Virus record (IMG/VR): IMGVR_UViG_3300049255_000074
Span: 1 to 50,426 of that record
DNA: 50,426 nt
Source: a virus
Strand: one strand, 5' to 3'
The position numbers and the translations under genes were made by a program. Below, in pieces: positions 15,342 through 23,536 of the stretch; positions within the stretch are counted from its first letter, which is position 1; every line of letters begins with the position of its first letter. The notes below the pieces were generated by a model that searched no databases, was not told the DNA's origin, and saw only the letters and a list, made by a program, of their open reading frames with translations.

Positions 15342-16410
15342 CGCTGTCGCCTTCGATCAGCTCGCCCGTTTCCAGCATGGTCTTGATAATGTACTGGCGA
15401 ACTTTGAAGCCGTAGGCGGGGTCACAGACAAGGCGGGACTTCCACTCACCCTGCGTCTTGTAGGAGTCGCCGAAGATAACCCAGCCGTCCTTATCGCCTT
15501 TGTTGAATTGACCAAGTGAGGTCAGGAACGTCTTGATCGCTTTGGCATCGTCTGTCTGTCCGATCTCAAGGCCAGCGTGAGGGTGCGTGACCATTTCAAA
15601 CTTGCCCGAGGTGGCAAGGATCGGGAACTTGTGCTTGCGAACGAGGAAGGTGACTTCCTTGCGCACAGGCATGACCTGGGAAACGGACTTGTCGATTATG
15701 TTGTTACCGTGGACGCGAAGCATGAGCGCCGACTGATACCAGGGCTTCTTGCCGCCCGGTGTCGTCTCCGGGTTGCCGAACATGACGCCGATCTTGTAGG
15801 TGATCTGGTTCACGTAGATAAGCGTCGGACAGTTGCCGCGCTTGTCTGCTTCGGTCATGGCCGCAATGCTCTTGCGGTACAGTTTGCTTATGACCTTGGC
15901 CGCGCCCGCAATGACTTCTCCGTCAGCACTCTTCGCAAGTTCTGCGGTGCCCACGAGGGCTGCCAGACTGTCGAGAACCACAAGGCCCACATCATCTGCG
16001 AGAAGCATTGCCTCAATCAGATCGACCGCCTGCTCGCCATAGGACGGACGCAGCAAAACCATCTTGTCGAGGTTCACGCCGAGCTTTTTGGCCCACTCGC
16101 TGTTGTATTCGTTTTCGAGGTCAACGAACACGCAAGTCAGGTCCGGCCACAGTTTCTGATGATTAGCCACGAGCAGCAGCGCAATGTTTGTCTTGTTGCT
16201 GCTTTCAGGACCGTAGATCGTCGCCACTTTTCCGCGAGGAAAACCGCCACCGATAGCAAGATCAAGCTCGAACAGACCAGTGGGTATGCGATCAGCGTTG
16301 ACCGGCTTATTCCCAAACGAACCAATCTCGTCCCCCATGTCCTTTTGAAATTGCTTGAGCAGAGAGCCGACCGAGACCGAGGTCTTCGTGACCTTTTTAA
16401 TCGTGACCAT
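15331..16410 (-). CDS. RecA-like recombinase
   Basis: 359 residues. Walker A GPESSNKT (about 67-74) has the RecA GPESS core, Walker B is VGLVVLDSLAAL (about 140), and INQIT-like YVNQITYKIG with FGNPETTPGG forms the L2-type region. Starts MVTIKKVTKT. It would catalyse strand exchange for recombination-dependent replication, together with SSB, the UvsW-like helicase and the resolvases of this block. TTGCAA-17-TACGAT at the palindrome just upstream may be its promoter, giving a very short leader. Confidence 0.93.
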   Translation of the reverse strand: MVTIKKVTKTSVSVGSLLKQFQKDMGDEIGSFGNKPVNADRIPTGLFELDLAIGGGFPRGKVATIYGPESSNKTNIALLLVANHQKLWPDLTCVFVDLENEYNSEWAKKLGVNLDKMVLLRPSYGEQAVDLIEAMLLADDVGLVVLDSLAALVGTAELAKSADGEVIAGAAKVISKLYRKSIAAMTEADKRGNCPTLIYVNQITYKIGVMFGNPETTPGGKKPWYQSALMLRVHGNNIIDKSVSQVMPVRKEVTFLVRKHKFPILATSGKFEMVTHPHAGLEIGQTDDAKAIKTFLTSLGQFNKGDKDGWVIFGDSYKTQGEWKSRLVCDPAYGFKVRQYIIKTMLETGELIEGDSDEK

Positions 16411-16438
16411 TGCGATGGTGCCTTATCGTAGGAGAATT

Positions 16439-16452
16439 TGCAATTAATTGCA
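16439..16452. promoter_or_regulatory. Palindrome exact copy, possible -35 overlap
   Basis: TTGCAA followed after 17 bp by TACGAT on the minus strand, 29 bp from the recA-like start. Confidence 0.7.
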
Positions 16453-16462
16453 AAGCGGCAGC

Positions 16463-16804
16463 CTAAGCCGAGCCTTCCTGCAATTCTTCGATGGCGGACT
16501 GCATCCGCTCTTCAACCCAAGCCTTCGTAAACTCGAAGACCTTGTTGACCTCTCCGATGATGCAAGGGACCTTCAGGCTGATGCCGTAGCGCGCCGACTG
16601 GTAGTTGCCAAGATTGTGCGTATAGCTCGCCTCGACGCCGACCTCACACCAGGGGCCAGAGTGCCCTTTCTGAGAAGGAGCGACTTTATCGGGAACATCC
16701 ACGAACTCTTGATCGGTGTTTTCCAGTACAACAACGCCCTTGTTCGAAGTCTCTTTCGTCAAGGTCGCAATTGCAGGTGATTTCTTTGTGAGCTTTACTG
16801 GCAT
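16463..16804 (-). CDS. Conserved phage protein of the replication block
   Basis: 113 residues with start supported by AAGGAGG. After a short MPVKLTKK N-terminus come CEVGVEASYTHNLGNYQSAR, SLKVPCIIGEVNKVFEF and WVEERMQS. This pattern (YTHN-x-GNY-x-S, then P-C and a helical tail) occurs in small phage proteins near SSB and helicase genes. Function unknown; a role in recombination is suggested only by position. Confidence 0.65.
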   Translation of the reverse strand: MPVKLTKKSPAIATLTKETSNKGVVVLENTDQEFVDVPDKVAPSQKGHSGPWCEVGVEASYTHNLGNYQSARYGISLKVPCIIGEVNKVFEFTKAWVEERMQSAIEELQEGSA

Positions 16805-16817
16805 CTTCGCCTCCTTG

Positions 16818-18185
16818 CTAAGAGTTCATGTCCTTAACTTCGCAGCCTATCTTATCATAAAACTTAAGCCTTGCGTTGGCGTAATTTAATAGTATTGGGG
16901 AGTCTGCGTCAATAAGGTCCATGACTACAGGCTGCTTTTTATTTTCTACAACTCTTCTTATGCGGCCAATCGCCTGTTCGACGTTCGCGCGGGGAATGCC
17001 GATGATGCAGGTGTCGAGGGTGTCAATCGACGTGCCCTCGCTGCACATGGCATACGTGGTGAGAATGACCGGCTTTTCCTTCTCCTTGTCGCGGCGTTCT
17101 TTCTCAGCGCGCGTGGTTGCGCCGACATAGAACCCGATCTCTTTGCCGCTGATCTTGTGCTCTTTGATGCAAAGGCGCTGAACGGCGTTCAGGTGATCGT
17201 GAAGAGTGGAGAACAGGACGAGCTTGCGGCCTTTGGAGTGAGCCTCGGAAATGAGTTTTGCGATAAGCTTGTTTCTGTCGGGATCGGCAGCGAGGGACTT
17301 CTCGACACGAGTGGTCCGGCCCGCATCGTGAGGGAGTATTGTGAGTTTGCGCTCACCGGTCTCTTTGTCCGTCACGTAGACGCGCGGGCACTGCCAGCCG
17401 GTGCGAAACCTCAGCACCTTGGGCACCATGAGCTGCGTGCTCGTGGACGCAATGATCGGCCCGATATGCGCGAACAGGAGCTGTTCCTTGCCGTCAGAGC
17501 GCGTGGGGGTCGCGGACAGGCCGAGCCGCACTTTGGCGGGAAACCGGTCGGCGACGGTCGAGAACTGCTCTGCCGGCAGCCGGTGGCACTCGTCAAAGAT
17601 GACCAAACCGAAGTCTTTGGTAATCCAGTCGGGGTACTTGTCGTCTTTGCTGAGGCTGTGGATCATGGCGACGACGAACTTGGTCCCGATGACTTCGCAC
17701 TTGTCGCCGCGTATTTCGCCCACTTCATGCGGGGCGAGGCCGAGAAATAGCTGCGCCCCCTCGATCCATTGCTTGTAGATGTCGTCCTTTGTCGTAATGA
17801 CGAGGGTTTTGCGCTGGAGCAGGTAGGCAGCGTAATAGCCGACAACGGTCTTGCCGAACCCCGTGAACGCCACGATTACGCCGTTGGCTTTTGAAGCCAT
17901 GGCGTTCGCCACCTGCTTGAACAGGTCTGCTTGATAATCGCGCGGCGTCGGGCATTTCTCGAATACTACGTGCTCGCCGTCATCGCGCCGATCATCCGGG
18001 CCGACAGGGCAGAGCGCGCGAGGAAGGTGTATGAACGGGCCTTCGACGCGATGCAAAAGAACTTCGTCGCCAAAGCGCGAAGTGAAGACATAGCGCTGTT
18101 CGAGATGCGCTTTCCAAGGGTAAACGGCTGCGCCCGCTGTCCATAAAGGCGGGTCACTGCGTACAAGCTCGGCAAGGGTCGGCAT
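16818..18185 (-). CDS. SF2 DNA helicase (UvsW-like)
   Basis: 455 residues from the ATG at 18185 (GGAG 7 bp upstream; the longer frame is not needed). Superfamily 2 motifs are in order: YQADLFKQ (Q-like), AFTGFGKT (Walker A), DECHR (II), GLSATPTR (III), the second domain with VLFSTLHDHL, TTYAMCSEGTSI and QAIGRIRR (VI). UvsW-type helicases reverse stalled forks and process branched DNA with UvsX/RecA, which fits the flanking RecA and SSB genes. Confidence 0.88.
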   Translation of the reverse strand: MPTLAELVRSDPPLWTAGAAVYPWKAHLEQRYVFTSRFGDEVLLHRVEGPFIHLPRALCPVGPDDRRDDGEHVVFEKCPTPRDYQADLFKQVANAMASKANGVIVAFTGFGKTVVGYYAAYLLQRKTLVITTKDDIYKQWIEGAQLFLGLAPHEVGEIRGDKCEVIGTKFVVAMIHSLSKDDKYPDWITKDFGLVIFDECHRLPAEQFSTVADRFPAKVRLGLSATPTRSDGKEQLLFAHIGPIIASTSTQLMVPKVLRFRTGWQCPRVYVTDKETGERKLTILPHDAGRTTRVEKSLAADPDRNKLIAKLISEAHSKGRKLVLFSTLHDHLNAVQRLCIKEHKISGKEIGFYVGATTRAEKERRDKEKEKPVILTTYAMCSEGTSIDTLDTCIIGIPRANVEQAIGRIRRVVENKKQPVVMDLIDADSPILLNYANARLKFYDKIGCEVKDMNS

Positions 18186-18300
18186 CGCTCGCTCCAGGAA
18201 AGGGGTGGCAGAGACGGGGCTTGGGTTGGCGACATGGGAGCGCTCCGTCTCTGCCTTTCCATCGGGTCCGGGGGTGGGGTAGACCCGATGAAAGCTACTC

Positions 18301-18314
18301 TGCAATTAATTGCA
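18301..18314. promoter_or_regulatory. Palindrome exact copy
   Basis: In the gap between the SSB stop (18317) and the helicase start (18185), 116 bp upstream of the latter. Confidence 0.75.
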
Positions 18315-18316
18315 AA

Positions 18317-19156
18317 TTACAACTCGTCGGAAACGCTGGCAGAAGCCGCCGCCGATGTGAGAGACTTTGTGGCCTTGCCCACGCCGAGAGCGATAAGCTC
18401 CTGGGGCGAGAAGTATTTGATCTCAGCGTCGTAGGCAGCCGGGATAACGTCTTCCGGCTTGAGACCGTACTTCTCCGCGATGGCTTGCCGGGAAGTGATC
18501 TTCTCCACAAAGTCGAACTGGTTGCCCACCGAAGCCGAGGTGTCGCCGACACGAGACACGTCGAACGTACAGCCAGCGAGGCCACCGCGTTTCTTGGCGA
18601 GCGTCGTGAGCTGCTTGAGCGTTTGCGGTTTGACGAGAAAGAGCTTCCGCGTGTTGGAGATCGTCTTGCCCGCGTTGACACCGCTCTTCACCGTGTAAGG
18701 TGTGTGATCGATGACCGTCATAGCGCCGACGAGAGATGGCCGGTCGCCAGAGTCGCATATCGGGCAGGGCTGGGTTTGATCGGCTTCCGCCGTGCATACG
18801 AAGTTTTGCCAGGAGCCGTTCAGCCGGATCATGTGCTCGCGGTACATGGAAATGTCGAGCATTCCGTCCCCGTCAAGAGAGCCGTCCAGAAACGTGATGC
18901 GGCGCTCGTCGCCTTCGTTCATGCGGAACCGGTACAGGCGACCGGCGTCGGCTTTCCGAAGCTCTGCGGCCACTTCCTCGGCAGCCAGGGCTTCCTTGGC
19001 GGCTGCGCCCTTCTTTATCCAGTTCGACTGGGATGAGGAAGGAGCTTTCTTCTGTGAAACGGGGGGAGTGTCGGATTGGGGGGTCTGAGCTTGCGTTGCC
19101 GGAGCTTGGGTGACCCCAGCGTCCGCTGCTGCTTTCTTTACGAATTTCAGTGCCAT
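18317..19156 (-). CDS. Single-stranded DNA-binding protein (gp32-like)
   Basis: 279 residues starting MALKFVKKAA at 19156; upstream codons are poor. A Pro/Gln/Thr linker leads to an OB-fold core with a zinc-type cluster (VCTAEADQTQPCPICDSGD, about 118-136), KSGVNAGKT and a DFVEKITSRQ strand, and a tail ending SVSDEL. The layout matches phage T4 gp32-like and T7-like SSBs, though the acidic tail is short. It coats template strands for the primase, helicase and RecA next to it. Confidence 0.8.
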   Translation of the reverse strand: MALKFVKKAAADAGVTQAPATQAQTPQSDTPPVSQKKAPSSSQSNWIKKGAAAKEALAAEEVAAELRKADAGRLYRFRMNEGDERRITFLDGSLDGDGMLDISMYREHMIRLNGSWQNFVCTAEADQTQPCPICDSGDRPSLVGAMTVIDHTPYTVKSGVNAGKTISNTRKLFLVKPQTLKQLTTLAKKRGGLAGCTFDVSRVGDTSASVGNQFDFVEKITSRQAIAEKYGLKPEDVIPAAYDAEIKYFSPQELIALGVGKATKSLTSAAASASVSDEL

Positions 19157-19249
19157 TCTCGTCTCGCTTTTTCCTGCTTTGACCATTCGACTTCTCGGAG
19201 TCGGCAAAGCTTAAGATGCTTCTAAGCCGGGTCAAAGTCAATGAATTTT

Positions 19250-19263
19250 TGCAATTAATTTCA
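19250..19263. promoter_or_regulatory. Palindrome, one mismatch (TGCAATTAATTTCA)
   Basis: Overlaps the primase stop and lies about 94 bp ahead of SSB. A TTGACT hexamer follows on the minus strand. Confidence 0.6.
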
Positions 19264-20247
19264 GATTTCCTGATCGAAAGTGACGTAGGGCGCGAGCGCT
19301 TCTTTCAGCTCGTCAACGGTCATCTCGCCAGGGTCTTTCCGGTGGGGCGGCACCTCTGGAAACGTAAGGACGTTGCTCTTGCTCAGCGTCTTCTTGAAGG
19401 CAGCGCGGCCCGCATCCCCGCCTTTGCCACGGTCAAAGAAGATCACCATCTCGGTTGCCAGCAACATGCGCTTGATTTTCTCAGCGCCTGGGCTTGCGAA
19501 CAGAGGGCTGACCACGTTCCTGTAGACCCGCATGACCGACGCCAAGTCCATCGGACCCTCCACCACGACAACGGGCTTGTGCGTGTGAACCCAGCTCTCC
19601 CCGAGCCATACGATTGGGTTGTTCTTGCCGCCCTGGAGATACATGCGATAACGAGGTTCCACGCCGGGATCGACGGCGCGACCGTGCAGGCCCATGAGCC
19701 GTCCGTTAAAGTCTCTAACAGGAAAGCATACCCGGCGCTGGTGCGTGTCGGCCCGAATGTCTAGAAGTGCAGCCACGGTGTCTGTGACGCCGCGCTTCTT
19801 GAGGTAGTCGCGCGCGAACGGGACTTCGCTCCACGCAGGGAAGCTGTCGAGCCACCACTGCGGGAACTCCCTCGATTGAACCTTGTTCGCGTAAACGTCC
19901 TCCACTGACCCCCAGGCGGTGAGATCGACAAACTCCGAAACGCTCAGCTCGTCCAGCAGTGCCGAGTATTCAGCCCAGTCGATGTCGAGCGCCGGGGACT
20001 GCTTGTTGTTGTGCCTGATTTCGTAAGCCAAGGCCGACAGGCTTCCGCTCCAGTTGCACGAGAAACAGTGCGTGAATGCGTCGCCGCTTTCCTTCTTGAC
20101 CGCAAAAGAAGGGTTTTTGTCCGTGCCGTTGTCGTGCCTCCAGAAGCGCAAAGGGCACGGCGCGATGAGCCATCCTGCGCGAGACTGAGCAATCGGGGGC
20201 TTGGACTCGATCAGAGTCAACAGCTTTCTGAGGGCGTCGAGGTTCAT
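19261..20247 (-). CDS. DnaG-type primase
   Basis: 328 residues. An N-terminal zinc-binding region has CPLRFWRHDNGTDKNPSF then HCFSCNWSGS (about 31-72). A Toprim domain follows: VVVVEGPMDLASVM (about 221-234, catalytic Glu) and VIFFDRGKGGDAGR (about 272-285, the D-x-D-like acidic pair). About half the length of cellular DnaG, as usual for phage primases. It would prime lagging-strand synthesis with the DnaB-like helicase encoded 1.4 kb away. Confidence 0.88.
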   Translation of the reverse strand: MNLDALRKLLTLIESKPPIAQSRAGWLIAPCPLRFWRHDNGTDKNPSFAVKKESGDAFTHCFSCNWSGSLSALAYEIRHNNKQSPALDIDWAEYSALLDELSVSEFVDLTAWGSVEDVYANKVQSREFPQWWLDSFPAWSEVPFARDYLKKRGVTDTVAALLDIRADTHQRRVCFPVRDFNGRLMGLHGRAVDPGVEPRYRMYLQGGKNNPIVWLGESWVHTHKPVVVVEGPMDLASVMRVYRNVVSPLFASPGAEKIKRMLLATEMVIFFDRGKGGDAGRAAFKKTLSKSNVLTFPEVPPHRKDPGEMTVDELKEALAPYVTFDQEI

Positions 20248-20257
20248 AAGCTGATTC

Positions 20258-20297
20258 CAGAAAAGGAACGGCCCCGACGCGAAACCGGACGGGGCCG
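20258..20297 (-). terminator. Likely rho-independent terminator
   Basis: Minus strand CGGCCCCG and CGGGGCCG enclose a 13-nt loop and are followed by TTCCTTTTCT, between 20340-21026 and the primase. Confidence 0.6.
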
Positions 20298-20339
20298 CAT
20301 GACACTGCGCAACAAACGCAACAACTAAAGGTCGTCGCG

Positions 20340-21026
20340 CTACGCCGCTGCCGGGGTTGCCGATGCGGACGGGGTTGCCGATGCGGACGGGGTTGCCGTC
20401 GCAGCCGACGCTGCCGAAGCGTTCGGATCAGCCGTAGCTGGTGCCGCCGTCTGTGCGGGTTGCGCAGCAGACGAAGACGTACCCGTGCTCGACGGGCTGG
20501 CAGCAGCCGGTGCCTCTGGCGTGTTCGCCACGATACCGTTTGCCAGTGCCTGTTTGTCCGATTCAAGCTCGTCGATAAGAGCCTGAATATCTGCCGATGT
20601 CGGGGCAGCCTGGATAGATTTGAGGCTGTCCTGAATGCCCTGGAACACGGTCAGCGCGGCGTTAACCGCGTCGGTCATGCTGTGGACTTCATTGGCGAGA
20701 TCAGAGAATTGAGCACCCATAATGACTCCTATTTCCCTACGGAACATTGCGCGCCGTTGGTGATGACGAAAACCGTGACGCGCACCGGTCTCCGACCCGA
20801 GAGCACGATTGCTGTGCTCTAAGCTCTGTTCGCGCAGCCACTCCTCGATCTGGAAGGCTGCTTCGTTGATCCCCAGCATTTCACCCAGAGACAGAAAGCG
20901 GCCGCCGAGATTGGCGCTCGCCGCAACGCTCTGAATGAGTGCGATATGCTTGCGCACCGCTTCGGGCACTTCGACTTCGAAGGAAGCCAGGTCTTTGAGT
21001 GCAACTAATTTCAAATTGCGGATCAT
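20340..21026 (-). CDS. Open frame, possibly two genes in one frame
   Basis: 228 codons. The first part (MIRNLKLVALKDLASFEVEV, then a helical region to about residue 70) looks coding. Residues about 71-101 look like untranslated sequence. From M103 (base 20719) a strong AGGAGTC Shine-Dalgarno starts MGAQFSDLANEV, a helical domain (to about 160) and then an Ala/Pro/Ser/Thr tail with repeated ATPSAS. A separate 126-residue protein from 20719 is a real alternative. Start at 21026 overlaps the stop of the 40-residue gene. Function unknown. Confidence 0.55.
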   Translation of the reverse strand: MIRNLKLVALKDLASFEVEVPEAVRKHIALIQSVAASANLGGRFLSLGEMLGINEAAFQIEEWLREQSLEHSNRALGSETGARHGFRHHQRRAMFRREIGVIMGAQFSDLANEVHSMTDAVNAALTVFQGIQDSLKSIQAAPTSADIQALIDELESDKQALANGIVANTPEAPAAASPSSTGTSSSAAQPAQTAAPATADPNASAASAATATPSASATPSASATPAAA

Positions 21027-21145
21027 GCGAAGCTCCTGTCGTAAAGCACGGACTCGATAGCGGCACTGCAGAGGTGGTCGCAGTGTTCGTTCCAGGGATC
21101 GCCAGAGCGGCCGCCATCGGTGTATATCGCGACTCCCTTAAGCAT
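21023..21145 (-). CDS. 40-residue protein in overlapping operon
   Basis: MLKGVAIYTDGGRSGDPWNE at the N-terminus, Cys/His-rich middle. The start overlaps the upstream stop (TGATG) and the stop overlaps the next start (ATGA), so coupling supports translation. The phrase YTDGG recalls RNase H-type strands, but the protein is far too short for that fold. Confidence 0.5.
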   Translation of the reverse strand: MLKGVAIYTDGGRSGDPWNEHCDHLCSAAIESVLYDRSFA

Positions 21146-21600
21146 CAGGATGGCCGACGAGTGAGCTTGAGACTGCGAGTCGTGCGGTCGATCTTGAGGA
21201 CCTTGTCGAGCTGCACGGGTGTAAGGTACTTGTCGAGGTCGCCGAGCTTGACGGTCGCGAGCGCCATGAACGTCTCTTCACCGAGAAGAGTGCGAACGAG
21301 GGCAAGGTCGGTGATAGACCGCGCCTTCGCCTTCACGCCCGCCGTGACCATGTACTTGGAACCGAGTTCGACCAGCGTCTTGTCGGCGTCCAGCGGCATT
21401 TGATCGATGTAGGCTTGCAGCTCGTCAATCGGCTTCGAGACCGCTTTCAGCTTTTCGGAAGCGGATTTGATCGTGGCTTTGAGCGCGGCGATCTGCTCAG
21501 AGGCAGCACCAGCGGCGTCGATCATTTGAGCCAGGACCGAAACTCCTTCGACGGGGCTTGCGACCCGTGTTGTCTTTTTCTTGAGTACGAGCGTTGCCAT
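21145..21600 (-). CDS. Hypothetical replication-block protein
   Basis: 151 residues starting MATLVLKKKT at 21600 (AGGAGG upstream). A long helix (AASEQIAALKATIKSASEKL, about 31-50) is followed by an alpha/beta domain with LVELGSKYMVTAG and LGDLDKYL. No catalytic motif recognised. TTGCAA-17-TAGGTT at the palindrome may be its promoter. Confidence 0.65.
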   Translation of the reverse strand: MATLVLKKKTTRVASPVEGVSVLAQMIDAAGAASEQIAALKATIKSASEKLKAVSKPIDELQAYIDQMPLDADKTLVELGSKYMVTAGVKAKARSITDLALVRTLLGEETFMALATVKLGDLDKYLTPVQLDKVLKIDRTTRSLKLTRRPS

Positions 21601-21640
21601 TTGGACCCTCCTTGGTTCACGCAAACAACCTAACACCTGT

Positions 21641-21654
21641 TGCAATTAATTGCA
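21641..21654. promoter_or_regulatory. Palindrome exact copy, possible -35 overlap
   Basis: Minus strand TTGCAA, 17 bp, TAGGTT; 41 bp upstream of the 21600 start. Confidence 0.7.
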
Positions 21655-21664
21655 AGCTTTGCAG

Positions 21665-21678
21665 CGAAATTAATTTCA
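21665..21678. promoter_or_regulatory. Degenerate palindrome (CGAAATTAATTTCA)
   Basis: Ten base pairs from the exact copy, at the end of the DnaB-like gene; it keeps the central AATTAATT. Confidence 0.4.
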
Positions 21679-22950
21679 GATTTGCAGGTCGCTCAAATTC
21701 TCGGAGACGGCCTCCGCGAAGTCCATAGACTTGAAATTCCAGTTCGTATAGAAGCGGCCCGTCTCGCCGTGACGGCCTTTGAGAATATCGGCGCGTCTGC
21801 GAATGATCGTTTCCACACTCTCGTCCTCGAAAAAGCCAATCGCAAGAGAACTGACCTGGGCGATCACGTCCGAATAGCCGATGTCGTTCAGATCGGCCTT
21901 CTCGCCCTTCTGCGTGTTTTTCTTCGCTGCGCTTCGAGCAAACTGCCAGCTCACGACAACCGGGCAAAGCGGGGCGAGCATCGATTTCATCAATTCGGCG
22001 TTCTCCGCAACGCGGCGATAACGGTCGTTCTCGTGGGGATGCCTGACGAGGTATCCGCCGTCGATAAAGATCGCACCCGGTTTGAGCTGCGATGCGAGCG
22101 CCCAAATGTCTTCGACGGTCGCGGTGAGGTTGCCGTCCACAACCCAAAACGGATGGGCGAAGCCTTTGATCTCGGTGAGGCCGTTCTTGAGGCGCGCGAC
22201 CTCGGCTGAGGTGAGCTGCGTTTTCTTGAGATACCCCATCGGGATTTTCGCGTACATCGCGGCCAAGCGCTGCTCTATAGGCAGCACGCCCATTTCCATG
22301 CTGACAAACAGGCGGGACTGGTTTTTGTATTTCTTGGGATCGACACCGGCCTTTGCCCAGCCGTGGAGCGCCGCGTGCAACATCATCCACGTCTTGCCCG
22401 TCGCAGGACGGCCCACGAAGCTCACCACGTCCCCTTTCACCAGACCGTTAGCCATGGCGTCCAGAGACGGCCACCCCAGCTCCAGGCCCTCCAGCTCGTC
22501 TTCGTCGCCGAGTTTGGACGAGTAATCGCCGATGACGAGATCGTAAGCCTCGCGGAAGTCCACGACCGATTTCTGCTGCTTCTCGGACATGAGCTGCCGG
22601 ACGGTCTCAGCCAAGACCTGCAAAGGCTTCGCGGTGTCCACCTTGTCGGCTTTCATGAGGTTCTGGACCTCTTGCAGACGGAGCTTGAGGGTGTCCTCGA
22701 CGTGGCGGCGCACCAGCCCATCGTAGTAATAATCGACCGGCTCAGAGATGCTGAGAAGCGGCTCGCCGGTATGGGCCTCGACGGTCGGACCGGTCGGCAG
22801 CGCATGGTACTTTTTCGCAAAGTCGCGCACGAACTCGTAGATCGGCTGTTCGGTTCCTTTGAACAGGTGATCGATCCTGCCGTACTGCATGAGCGCCGTG
22901 CTCGAACCGCTGTTGATGACAGCGGACAAAAATAGCCTGCCTAACGACAT
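21676..22950 (-). CDS. DnaB-like replicative helicase
   Basis: 424 residues. A helical N-terminal domain (to about 120) precedes a RecA-like ATPase: LGWPSLDAMANGLVKGDVVSF, Walker A GRPATGKT (about 178-185), SMEMGVLPIEQRL, Walker B-like GAIFIDGGYLV and VVVSWQFAR. Standard DnaB family order and length. It unwinds DNA for replication from the iteron origin inside 23537-24577, presumably loaded by the initiator or the 22966-23529 protein. Confidence 0.87.
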   Translation of the reverse strand: MSLGRLFLSAVINSGSSTALMQYGRIDHLFKGTEQPIYEFVRDFAKKYHALPTGPTVEAHTGEPLLSISEPVDYYYDGLVRRHVEDTLKLRLQEVQNLMKADKVDTAKPLQVLAETVRQLMSEKQQKSVVDFREAYDLVIGDYSSKLGDEDELEGLELGWPSLDAMANGLVKGDVVSFVGRPATGKTWMMLHAALHGWAKAGVDPKKYKNQSRLFVSMEMGVLPIEQRLAAMYAKIPMGYLKKTQLTSAEVARLKNGLTEIKGFAHPFWVVDGNLTATVEDIWALASQLKPGAIFIDGGYLVRHPHENDRYRRVAENAELMKSMLAPLCPVVVSWQFARSAAKKNTQKGEKADLNDIGYSDVIAQVSSLAIGFFEDESVETIIRRRADILKGRHGETGRFYTNWNFKSMDFAEAVSENLSDLQI

Positions 22951-22965
22951 GGGCTAACCTCGGGG

Positions 22966-23529
22966 TTAGATTTCGTATCTGAGGTAAGAGCTGGTTATGA
23001 GGCGGCGAAACGCGGCCCCGTAGTCTTCGCCGACGCCCTTGAGACTCGTCGCGTAAAGGACCGTCTGCAAGCCATGCAAGGACCGGTAGGTGAGGTAGTC
23101 GAGAAGCCCCTGGGTTTGCCAGGGAGAGAGCTTCCCGCCGCCCTCGGGCTGCGTGAGATAGAAATTCGGGATGAGCAGGCACGACAGGTCCGGCATCTCG
23201 CCTTTCGGGAGCATGTCCAAGACGGTCCCGAGTGTCGCCACGCGGGCGCGGATGAAGTTCCGCACCAAGACGCCGCACATGGCCGACATGATGCTATCGA
23301 CGTTGCAGTTCTCGTTCTGGCCGAGAATGACAAGGCCCGAGATGTTGCCAAGATGGTGCCTGCGGAAGCTGAGAAGGTAATTTTTCAGAGCGCCCGAGAC
23401 GTACTTCGGGAGCGGCTGGTAAATCCAGTGCGGCTGGATGCCAGCATCGAAGGCATAACCCGACAGATTGGCGACCAGCCGCTCGTGCGTCTCCTGCGTC
23501 AAGACGCCGAACTGATAGGGGTCAGCGGT
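22966..23529 (-). CDS. Hypothetical protein between initiator and helicase
   Basis: 187 residues from ATG 23529 (GGAG 8 bp upstream). No family recognised. Globular, with IQPHWIYQPLPKYVS, an LVILGQNENCNVDSIMSAM core and TSLKGVGEDYG. Position between initiator and DnaB-like helicase suggests a helicase-loader-like task, which sequence alone does not show. It overlaps the initiator stop. Confidence 0.6.
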   Translation of the reverse strand, partial: TADPYQFGVLTQETHERLVANLSGYAFDAGIQPHWIYQPLPKYVSGALKNYLLSFRRHHLGNISGLVILGQNENCNVDSIMSAMCGVLVRNFIRARVATLGTVLDMLPKGEMPDLSCLLIPNFYLTQPEGGGKLSPWQTQGLLDYLTYRSLHGLQTVLYATSLKGVGEDYGAAFRRLITSSYLRYEI

Positions 23530-23536
23530 CATCGGG

